Shown piece by piece: positions 25,357 through 31,963 of a stretch of 50,139 nucleotides of DNA. Source of the DNA: an uncultured Prevotella sp. (GTDB lineage Bacteria > Bacteroidota > Bacteroidia > Bacteroidales > Bacteroidaceae); assembly GCA_946540435.1 (NCBI GenBank), contig CAMNII010000014.1:1-50139 (forward strand). Direction: 5' to 3'. The notes below the pieces were generated by a model. That model made no database searches, had not been told where the DNA came from, and saw nothing but the letters and a program-made list of their open reading frames with translations. The stretch's first letter is position 1; the number at the start of each line of letters is the position of its first letter. A program made the position numbers and the translations under genes.

Positions 25357-25458
25357 CTTAGACTGCCGGACTACAAGGCATAGACTACCGTTCTATGTTG
25401 TTTAGACTGCTGGTCTACAAGGCTTAGACTACCGTTCTATGTTGCTTAGACTGTTTGG
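25357..25458. repeat. 22-bp/44-bp tandem array with alternating units
   Basis: Four 22-bp units and a partial fifth: 25357-25378, 25379-25400, 25401-25422, 25423-25444, 25445-25458. Odd units read CTTAGACTGC.GG.CTACAA plus GG; even units read C.TAGACTACCGTTCTATG plus TTG, so the higher period is 44 bp. Each unit has a short inverted core such as TAGAC-TGCTG-GTCTA. The array lies between two converging genes. Confidence 0.9.
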
Positions 25459-25492
25459 CAGGCTGTCGTGAGGCATGGCGGATGGTGATGAA

Positions 25493-25975
25493 TCATAGTT
25501 TGAAGGCTTGCTCGTAGCGATCGAAGGTGATAGGCTCGTCGTAGCCGAATTGTTTCATGATTTCCTGCATGTCGGTTTGTTGCTCCGGACTGGTCGGTCG
25601 TTCTCCATGATAGTGCCAATAGTATTGTCTTTTGCAGTGGTAGTAGTCGATGAGTGCTTGTCGCAGCGCAGCGCCGTCTTTATAGCGTACTTGGTCGAAG
25701 AGGGTGGTAAATCCGTAGGCTAGGGTGATGATTTCTTTCTCCTTGAACCAGTTGCATTTCTTGCCATATCCCTTTGCCATTGGTGTTACGCATACGTGCT
25801 TGGTGACGTCTGCCGATGCGTGAGTGGCAGCGAAATGTCGCATGCATTTGTCGGCAGCCAGGCAGGAGTTGTTGAAGCATAGCGGCCACCAGTCGGCTAC
25901 ACGCTCATAATTGAACTCCACTGCCTGGTTCATACTCTTTTGATTTTTTCTCTTTTGGTTGGATTTCTTTTCCAT
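25493..25975 (-). CDS. Cys-rich DUF6078-like protein, function unknown
   Basis: A 160-residue cytoplasmic protein with a Lys/Gln-rich start and no signal peptide. It holds a cysteine set CFNNSCLAADKC (about 33-44) with later Cys68, Cys80 and Cys120 or so, and a Tyr/His-rich helix (YYHCKRQYYWHYHGERP). It resembles an uncharacterised Bacteroidales family that I recall as DUF6078; the cysteines may bind a metal. Start at ATG 25975; an alternative internal Met15 is possible. A -7 box lies about 45 bp upstream on the minus strand. Nothing in the context assigns a role. Confidence 0.7.
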   Translation of the reverse strand: MEKKSNQKRKNQKSMNQAVEFNYERVADWWPLCFNNSCLAADKCMRHFAATHASADVTKHVCVTPMAKGYGKKCNWFKEKEIITLAYGFTTLFDQVRYKDGAALRQALIDYYHCKRQYYWHYHGERPTSPEQQTDMQEIMKQFGYDEPITFDRYEQAFKL

Positions 25976-26021
25976 GGTTTTGTTGTCTTTTTGAGGTTAA
26001 TGATACTATTTTTTGTCGCTG

Positions 26022-26029
26022 CAAAGGTA
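26022..26029 (-). promoter_or_regulatory. -7 box TACCTTTG for the DUF6078-like gene
   Basis: On the minus strand TACCTTTG lies at 26029-26022, 47 bp before the ATG at 25975. A TTTG on the same strand at 26044-26041 is only 11 bp away, too close for a standard -33 box. Confidence 0.5.
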
Positions 26030-26120
26030 TACATTTTTTCCAAAGTGTGGATATGATATCAGTGTTGTATTGTTTACCACAAGGCTTTCGTGTGCTAAAA
26101 AAGGTTAAATACTATAATAT

Positions 26121-26165
26121 TTTTAGTACTTTGTATTGCAAGGTACTAAAATTGTTGTAACTTTG
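26121..26165 (+). promoter_or_regulatory. padR promoter with 9-bp inverted-repeat operator
   Basis: TTTTAGTAC (26121-26129) and GTACTAAAA (26143-26151) form a perfect inverted repeat with a 13-bp spacer. An ATTG at 26135-26138 and TAACTTTG at 26158-26165 (19-bp spacing) form the promoter, so one arm falls between the -33 and -7 boxes. PadR regulators commonly repress their own operons, which makes this the likely PadR site. Confidence 0.65.
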
Positions 26166-26274
26166 CATCCGACGAGTAGGAGAGGTGTCGGTGCGCAAGA
26201 TGCTCATTCACCCGTCAGCCGCTTTCGCGAGGCGGCAGTAAATGATAATGATAATTGAGTAAGCGAATTGTTTT

Positions 26275-26598
26275 ATGAACATTGACAATGCCAAATCACA
26301 AATGCGGAAGGGGATGCTGGAATACTGCATTCTGCTGCTGCTGAAGGAGCAGCCCGCATACGCCTCCGACGTCATCGAACGGCTGAAGGAGGCTGAACTG
26401 CTCGTGGTGGAAGGAACGCTCTACCCGCTGCTCACCCGACTGAAGAAGGAGGGTCTGCTGAACTACAACTGGCAGGAGAGTACTCAGGGACCGCCACGAA
26501 AGTACTATGAACTGTCGCCTGAAGGCAGGACGTTTCTCAGTGAACTCGACCAGGCTTGGGAAGAAATTGCCCACACGGTTGAGATATTGAAAAAGTGA
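26275..26598 (+). CDS. PadR-family transcriptional regulator
   Basis: A 107-residue winged-helix protein. It matches the PadR pattern: start helix MRKGMLEYCILLLLKEQP, recognition region YASDVIERLKEAELLVVEGTLY (read in parts, about 29-50), the TLYPLLTRLKKEGLL segment and a wing containing GPPRKYYELSPEGR. PadR proteins repress their own operon and are relieved by small ligands. Here it leads a two-gene unit with a PspC protein, an arrangement found widely in Bacteroidetes. That suggests control of an envelope-stress response. A likely operator overlaps its promoter. The leader of about 100 bases contains a GC-rich hairpin near 26219-26236. Confidence 0.92.
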   Translation: MNIDNAKSQMRKGMLEYCILLLLKEQPAYASDVIERLKEAELLVVEGTLYPLLTRLKKEGLLNYNWQESTQGPPRKYYELSPEGRTFLSELDQAWEEIAHTVEILKK

Positions 26599-26619
26599 AA
26601 AGGTGAAATAGTATTGGTC

Positions 26620-26693
26620 GTTTAGTCGATTTGGATAGTTACCTACCAGAAAAGGTAATATCCCCAATCTGCCAAACCACCAATCTACTAAAC
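26620..26693 (+). promoter_or_regulatory. hairpin in the padR-pspC gap
   Basis: GTTTAGTCGATT (26620-26631) pairs with AATCTACTAAAC (26682-26693), 11 of 12 positions. Inside, GGATA-G-TTACC (26633-26643) pairs with GGTAATATCC (26654-26663) with one bulged base around a 10-base loop. It has no T-tract, so it may set the ratio of the two products through RNA stability or partial attenuation. Confidence 0.5.
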
Positions 26694-26727
26694 AACTAAA
26701 AAACCAAACGAACAAAAAAAAGAAATT

Positions 26728-28524
26728 ATGAAAAAGAATATTACCATCAATCTGTTCGGCCAGCTCTACAACATCGACGAGGACGCCTATGAACTGCTGA
26801 ACAACTACGAAGAGGCCTTGCGCCAGTACTTCCGTAAGCAGGAAGAGGGTGCCGAGATTGCCAACGACATCGAGTCGCGCATAGCCGAACTCTTTGCCGA
26901 ACTGAAAGCCAACGGTGTGGAAGCCATCACCATTGAACATGTGCAGGACATTATCAAACGCATCGGAAGACCCGAGGAAATCGACGACACTTCATCCCAG
27001 CCTTCATCAGAGGAGGAGGCCGACGGCGAACCTTCTGGCGTGCCGGCGCCATCGGCCGAGACGAGTGGCAGTGAGGCGCAGGGTTCTCGCCGCACCGCCA
27101 AGCGTTTCTATCGCGACGGGCAGAACAAGATGCTGGCAGGCGTGCTGGCCGGCCTGTCCAACTACTTCGGCGGCGACGTTACCCTGTGGCGACTGGGATT
27201 TGTCGGGTTGCTGCTACTGGCGGGAGGTCCAGTTTTCTATTTCGAAAACACCCTTCCCATCAGCCCTTTTAGTTTTTCCTTTATATTCCCCGGGGGTATC
27301 ATCGCCTATATTGTCGTAGCCATCATCACCCCTGAGGCCAAGACCCCAGAGGAACGGCTGAGGATGAAAGGGCGCGAGGTGACACCCGAGACGCTGGCTG
27401 ACGAAGTGGCCCATGAGGCACGGCGGCAGGAAGCATCCCACGGAGAAACCGGAGGACACACCGAAGCGAGGGGCTGCATTGCCGGCTTCTTCAGTGCCTT
27501 AGGCGTATTGATTAAAGTATGCCTCATAGCTTTTGGCATGTTATTCATCATCCCTGCCCTGGTGGCTCTTTGCTTTGCCGTTGCCATCGCCGTTGCTCCC
27601 AACGTCACGCTGCCGGGTATTGATTCCGACCTCTTGCACATCTATCAGAATGCACCATTTATCGTATGGGGACTCTTTGCCTGCATCCTGCTGACATGCT
27701 TCATCCCAGCCTATTGCTCAGTTCATGCTGCCCTAACGATGGCCAAGAAGACGCAGCCGATGGGCATCGGACAACGTATCTTGTGGCTCCTGATGTGGGG
27801 CGCTTCGGTGGCTGGCATCGTAGGGTGCGGGGTGAAGATGACGCAGGTTATCAATGACTATTGGGACAAACAGCAGGAAGAAGAACTTGCCGAGAACAGA
27901 TACGAAGGCCAGGTGATGCCCTCCAACGAACGCGACTTCTTCCGCAAGAACAAGTGGCATCCCGTAGAGAACAGTGACAACAACAACAGATTCTACATTG
28001 GCGGACAAATATGGCCGGAGTGGACCAGTTCGGGCAACTACTATACGGGCGATGAGTCCGTGCGCTACCTTGATGCCAACGGAGCTGACGTGAGGTATCA
28101 GGTGGAACGCACCGATACTGTTGCGAAAGGCCGTTACACGTTGAGCTATGTGGCCCGCGCAGCCGGTCAGGGTGCAGTGGTCTTTGTGAAGAGTCCCGAG
28201 TGGAAGGAAGACATCATCGTACCCATCAAGGCCTATGGCGGTGAGGGCGGCCCGATATGGGTCGATGCTCAAGCACAGTTCCTGAATGCACAAATCGACA
28301 ACACAGCGATTCCAGAGCGAGTGAGACAGGCTGCCCGGGCCAACGACGGCAAGGGTGCCGGATGGGCCCGCTACGAGATTGCGGTCGACATGCCGAAGGA
28401 CGGATGTGTCACCTATGGTGTGAAGGTTGCGCCTGAGCAGTCCACACCCGACGATCCCTTCGTCTGGTTCTCAGCCACCGACTTCAGGTTGGAGCGCACA
28501 ACAGCTGAAAAGGTGAAAAGGTGA
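26728..28524 (+). CDS. PspC-domain membrane protein
   Basis: A 598-residue protein. The N-terminal 95 residues are a helical cytoplasmic domain (NITINLFGQLYNIDEDAYELL... with RIGRPEEID), usual in Bacteroidetes PspC proteins. A Ser/Glu-rich linker follows, then the PspC domain (about 125-210) with KRFYRDGQNKMLAGVLAGLS and a glycine-rich helix. Further transmembrane helices lie at about 250-290, 310-335 and 350-370. The final 200 residues appear extracytoplasmic and beta-rich, and end in a jelly-roll-like FVWFSATDFRLER. PspC sensors relate to the phage-shock envelope-stress response. The padR gene lies 129 bp upstream in the same unit. Confidence 0.88.
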   Translation: MKKNITINLFGQLYNIDEDAYELLNNYEEALRQYFRKQEEGAEIANDIESRIAELFAELKANGVEAITIEHVQDIIKRIGRPEEIDDTSSQPSSEEEADGEPSGVPAPSAETSGSEAQGSRRTAKRFYRDGQNKMLAGVLAGLSNYFGGDVTLWRLGFVGLLLLAGGPVFYFENTLPISPFSFSFIFPGGIIAYIVVAIITPEAKTPEERLRMKGREVTPETLADEVAHEARRQEASHGETGGHTEARGCIAGFFSALGVLIKVCLIAFGMLFIIPALVALCFAVAIAVAPNVTLPGIDSDLLHIYQNAPFIVWGLFACILLTCFIPAYCSVHAALTMAKKTQPMGIGQRILWLLMWGASVAGIVGCGVKMTQVINDYWDKQQEEELAENRYEGQVMPSNERDFFRKNKWHPVENSDNNNRFYIGGQIWPEWTSSGNYYTGDESVRYLDANGADVRYQVERTDTVAKGRYTLSYVARAAGQGAVVFVKSPEWKEDIIVPIKAYGGEGGPIWVDAQAQFLNAQIDNTAIPERVRQAARANDGKGAGWARYEIAVDMPKDGCVTYGVKVAPEQSTPDDPFVWFSATDFRLERTTAEKVKR

Positions 28525-28607
28525 TGTTTCTCCTGCTTCCAAAACTTCAATGAAAAATTAAAAAGGAGCCCCCAAAACTCGTTTACTAATCTGGTTTTCG
28601 ATATCGG

Positions 28608-28641
28608 CCTGCAGGAGTTGTGAAATTGTTGCAGGTTTTTT
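28608..28641 (+). terminator. probable terminator after the pspC gene
   Basis: CCTGCA (28608-28613) pairs with TGCAGG (28630-28635) and is followed by six T (28636-28641). The stem is only 6 bp with a 16-base loop, so it is moderate evidence. Confidence 0.5.
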
Positions 28642-28653
28642 CTTTCGTTCTTT

Positions 28654-28684
28654 TTTGCCGGTTCAAAGATTATTTGTAATTTTG
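28654..28684 (+). promoter_or_regulatory. consensus promoter of the sufE operon
   Basis: TTTG at 28654-28657, a 19-bp spacer and TAATTTTG at 28677-28684. The start would be near 28691, some 20 bases before the sufE ATG. Confidence 0.85.
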
Positions 28685-28709
28685 CAACAACAATCGAATA
28701 ACAATCATC

Positions 28710-29168
28710 ATGGCAACAATCAACGAGATACAAGACGAGATTATCGACGAGTTCAGCTCCCTCGACGACTGGATGGACCGCTACCAGATGCTCATCGACC
28801 TCGGAAACGAGCTGACACCGCTCGACGACCAGTACAAGACGGAGCAGAACCTCATCGACGGCTGCCAGAGCCGCGTGTGGGTGAGCTGCGAGATGAACGA
28901 CGGACGCATGCACCTCAACGCTGAGAGCGACGCACTCATCGTGAAAGGCATCGTGGCTCTGCTGCTGCGCGTGCTCTCCGACCAGACTCCCGAGGACATC
29001 CTGCATGCCGACCTCTACTTCATCGAGCGCATCGGACTGCGCGAACACCTCTCGCCGACTCGCTCCAACGGACTGCTGGCAATGATCAGACAAATAAAGA
29101 CCTATGCGAAAGATATTCTTGACAACGGCACTGGTGCTGACAGCAACGGCACTGTGGGCACAGCGTGA
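28710..29168 (+). CDS. SufE-family Fe-S assembly sulfur acceptor
   Basis: SufE accepts persulfide sulfur from the cysteine desulfurase SufS and passes it to the SUF scaffold for Fe-S cluster assembly in the cytoplasm. The acceptor cysteine is Cys52 in NLIDGCQSRVW, followed by the conserved helix-strand pattern and the terminal GLREHLSPTRSNGL segment (about 110-123). SufE proteins usually end near IKTYA. Here the frame continues another 18 residues (KDILDNGTGADSNGTVGTA, approximately) through the signal-peptide codons of the next gene, a 65-bp overlap. The core is complete, so activity is expected. Confidence 0.9.
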   Translation: MATINEIQDEIIDEFSSLDDWMDRYQMLIDLGNELTPLDDQYKTEQNLIDGCQSRVWVSCEMNDGRMHLNAESDALIVKGIVALLLRVLSDQTPEDILHADLYFIERIGLREHLSPTRSNGLLAMIRQIKTYAKDILDNGTGADSNGTVGTA

Positions 29169-31236
29169 GAAGACAACGTTCCAGACCGCAGGACAATGGA
29201 AGCCCGCCACCGACATCCGAGCCGATGCCGTGATGGTGTATGGCGTGAACGACAACCGCCGCCATACCTTCGAAGAGCGCGTCAGCTCGTGGCGACAACG
29301 CGGCTACACCGCACACTTCATGACGGGCATTGCCTGGGGACAGTATCAGGACTACTTCACCGGACAGTGGGACGGCACGCCGCATCTGGACGAGGGGCAG
29401 AAGACCATGCAGGGCGACACCATCTGGCACGGACGCATGGTGCCCTATATCGTGCCCACGGAGAACTATCTGCGATACTTCAAGGAGCGGCACATCAAAC
29501 CCGTCATCGACCAGGGCATCGACGCCATCTTCCTCGAAGAGCCCGAGTTCTGGGCACGCGGCGGATACAGCGAGGCCTTCAAGCGCGAGTGGATGGACTA
29601 CTACGGATTTCCGTGGCGCCCGCAACACGAGTCGGCTGAGAACACCTACCTGTCGAACAAACTCAAATACCACCTCTACTACCGCGCTCTCGACGAAGCT
29701 TTCGCCTACGCCAAGCAATACGGCAGGGAGAAAGGACTCAACGTGCGCTGCTACGTGCCCACACACTCGCTGCTGAACTACTCGCAGTGGCAGATCGTAT
29801 CGCCGGAGGCATCGCTGGCATCGCTGACATCGTGCGACGGATACATCGCACAGGTGTGGACGGGAACATCGCGCGAACCAAACTACTTCAACGGCGTCGC
29901 CAAGGAACGCGTCTTCGAGACGGCATACCTCGAATACGGCTGCATGGAGTCGATGACACGACCTACGGGACGGAAGATGTTCTTCCTGACCGACCCCATC
30001 GAGGACCGCGCCAAAGACTGGGAAGACTACCGACGCAACTATCAGGCCACGTTCACCGCACAGCTGCTCTATCCGCAGGTGGCCGACTACGAGGTGATGC
30101 CCTGGCCCGACCGCATCTACGAAGGACTCTACCGCGTCAGCAAGGACAGCGAGGAGCGGGCACGCATACCCCGTTTCTACTCCACACAGATGCAGGTGAT
30201 GGTGAACAGCCTGAACCAGATGCCACTGTCCGACAACCACGTCAGCGGATCGCAGGGCATCAGCGTCGCCATGGCCAACTCGCTCATGTTCCAGCGGTCG
30301 CCCCAGCCCGTCGATGGCTACGACGACCCGCAGCTCTCCAACTTCTACGGACTGGCACTGCCACTCGTGAAACGAGGCATACCCGTCAGCATCACCCACC
30401 TGGAGAACACCGGATATGCCGACACGTGGAAAGACGTGCGCGTCCTGCTGCTGAGCTACGCGAACATGAAACCCCTCGACCCGAAAGCCCATGAAGACAT
30501 CGCACGATGGGTGGGCGAGGGCGGACGGCTCGTCTACGCCGGCAGCGATGACGACGCCTTCCAGCGCGTGCAGGAGTGGTGGAACCAAGACGGCAACCGA
30601 TACGACGCCCCGTCAGAACACCTGTTCACGCTGATGCAGATACCCGCGAAGGCCCCAGCAGGAGTCTATCGCTACGGCAAAGGCACTGTCTACGTCATCC
30701 GCCAGGACCCCAAGACGTTCGTGATGAACGCCGGTGGCGACAAGATACTCATCGACGTCGTGGAGAAAGCCTACGGACGGCTCGAATACAAAAACGCATT
30801 CTATCTGGAGCGCGGACCCTATGTGCTCGCATCCGTCGTCGACGAAGGCATGGTGAGCGACGCCCCCTTGATACTCAACGGCAACTATATCGACCTGTTC
30901 AGCCCCGAACTGCCCGTCTTATCGCAGAAAATCGTACGTCCTGGCGAACAGGCTTTCCTCTACGACCTCAGCAAGGTGACCGACAGGAAACGTCCGCAGG
31001 TCCTTGCCGCTGCCTCACGGCAATACGAAGAGAAGACGACGCCACGCAGCTACGCGTTCGTTGCCAAGAGTCCGAAGGACACCGACAATGTCATGGCCGT
31101 CATGTTGCCCAAGAAACCCAAGCGCGTCACCATAGGCGCTGACGCCAGTCAGTACCGGTGGGATGAGAAACGAAACATTCTGCATGTCGCCTTTGAAAAC
31201 TCGCCCGACGGCGTCCAGGTGGAGATAGCATGGTAA
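29104..31236 (+). CDS. secreted TIM-barrel glycoside-hydrolase-like protein, function unknown
   Basis: A 710-residue exported protein with signal peptide 1-19 (cut after LWAQ). Residues about 25-380 read as a TIM barrel of clan GH-A character: repeated strand-helix units and an acidic strand end IDAIFLEEPEFWARGG (about 140-155) that could hold the acid/base. Later come CDGYIAQVWTGTS and FFLTDPIEDRAKDW. Residues about 390-560 resemble the trimerisation (glutamine-amidotransferase-like) domain of GH42 enzymes (GLALPLVKRGIPVS, RLVYAGSDDD). A beta-rich domain ends the protein. The activity and substrate are not recognised. It overlaps sufE by 65 bp and the next gene by 7 bp. Confidence 0.65.
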   Translation: MRKIFLTTALVLTATALWAQREKTTFQTAGQWKPATDIRADAVMVYGVNDNRRHTFEERVSSWRQRGYTAHFMTGIAWGQYQDYFTGQWDGTPHLDEGQKTMQGDTIWHGRMVPYIVPTENYLRYFKERHIKPVIDQGIDAIFLEEPEFWARGGYSEAFKREWMDYYGFPWRPQHESAENTYLSNKLKYHLYYRALDEAFAYAKQYGREKGLNVRCYVPTHSLLNYSQWQIVSPEASLASLTSCDGYIAQVWTGTSREPNYFNGVAKERVFETAYLEYGCMESMTRPTGRKMFFLTDPIEDRAKDWEDYRRNYQATFTAQLLYPQVADYEVMPWPDRIYEGLYRVSKDSEERARIPRFYSTQMQVMVNSLNQMPLSDNHVSGSQGISVAMANSLMFQRSPQPVDGYDDPQLSNFYGLALPLVKRGIPVSITHLENTGYADTWKDVRVLLLSYANMKPLDPKAHEDIARWVGEGGRLVYAGSDDDAFQRVQEWWNQDGNRYDAPSEHLFTLMQIPAKAPAGVYRYGKGTVYVIRQDPKTFVMNAGGDKILIDVVEKAYGRLEYKNAFYLERGPYVLASVVDEGMVSDAPLILNGNYIDLFSPELPVLSQKIVRPGEQAFLYDLSKVTDRKRPQVLAAASRQYEEKTTPRSYAFVAKSPKDTDNVMAVMLPKKPKRVTIGADASQYRWDEKRNILHVAFENSPDGVQVEIAW

Positions 31237-31772
31237 GAAAACTGAAAACAACAGAGATGGAACGCCTCACCGTGGAGCAGTTCCATGAGGCAACAAAGCT
31301 GCCGCTCATCGTCGTACTCGACGATGTGCGGTCGCTCTACAACGTCGGCAGCATCTTCCGAACATGCGATGCCTTCAGGGTGGAAGCCCTATGGCTCTGC
31401 GGCATCACAGCAACACCGGAACACTGCCTGACGGAAATCCATAAGACGGCATTGGGAGCCGAAGATGCCGTGGAGTGGCAGTATTTCGAACATGCCCAAG
31501 AAGCCGTGGCAGCCCTCAAGGCACAAGGCGTCAGCGTGTTGGCCATAGAGCAGGCAGAAGGCAGCATCACCCCGCTGTCGTTCCAGCCCGAGACAGGACG
31601 CCGATACGCCGTCGTACTGGGCAACGAGGTCAAAGGCGTGCGACAGGAAGTCATCAACAACTGCGACGCCTGCCTGGAGATACCGCAGTATGGCACCAAG
31701 CATTCCATGAACGTATCCGTTACAGCCGGCATCATTATATGGGAGTTCGCACGCAGACTCATAGACATGTAA
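31230..31772 (+). CDS. SpoU/TrmH-family RNA 2'-O-methyltransferase
   Basis: A 180-residue SPOUT enzyme that would methylate a ribose 2'-OH in tRNA or rRNA using S-adenosylmethionine. The three family motifs are present: VRSLYNVGSIFRTCDAF (about 33-49), VLGNEVKGV (about 129-137) and the knot motif IPQYGTKHSMNVSVTAGI (about 150-167). Length equals the minimal TrmH-like catalytic domain with no N-terminal RNA-binding extension. The start at 31230 overlaps the previous stop by 7 bp, so it belongs to the sufE unit. Which RNA is modified cannot be told. Confidence 0.92.
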   Translation: MVRKLKTTEMERLTVEQFHEATKLPLIVVLDDVRSLYNVGSIFRTCDAFRVEALWLCGITATPEHCLTEIHKTALGAEDAVEWQYFEHAQEAVAALKAQGVSVLAIEQAEGSITPLSFQPETGRRYAVVLGNEVKGVRQEVINNCDACLEIPQYGTKHSMNVSVTAGIIIWEFARRLIDM

Positions 31773-31816
31773 GTCGTAAAAAATAAATAAAAACTTACAC
31801 GCTAAACACCCTTTTC

Positions 31817-31832
31817 AATAAATATATTTATT
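31817..31832. repeat. 16-bp perfect palindrome in AT-rich spacer
   Basis: AATAAATATATTTATT at 31817-31832 is a perfect 16-bp palindrome about 60 bp before the -7 box of the 1240-residue protein gene. It could be a regulator site or simply AT-rich coincidence. Confidence 0.3.
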
Positions 31833-31892
31833 ATTTTTAATGAGATTGTAAAAAAAACAAGAAAAAATGTTCTGATTTTTTGTTTTTTTTTA

Positions 31893-31900
31893 TAACTTTG
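31893..31900 (+). promoter_or_regulatory. -7 box TAACTTTG for the 1240-residue surface-protein gene
   Basis: TAACTTTG at 31893-31900 lies 63 bp before the ATG at 31964. No well-spaced TTTG is present; the T-rich stretch upstream may substitute. Confidence 0.6.
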
Positions 31901-31963
31901 CAGCAATTATATATTGAAAAGAGATTATCTGTTTTATAAAGTTAAACCTAATTTAAAGTAACA

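Noticed and set aside
25357..25458. Possible CRISPR array
   Set aside because: Units are contiguous 22-bp repeats with no unique spacers, and no cas gene lies nearby.
29086..30588. 500-codon minus-strand frame opposite the secreted TIM-barrel gene
   Set aside because: Shadow of the plus-strand gene, which has a signal peptide and operon context; the minus reading shows no domain.
31769..31799. Hairpin TGTAAGT/ACTTACA after the RNA methyltransferase gene as a terminator
   Set aside because: Only 7 bp with an 18-base loop and no T-tract; too weak to call.
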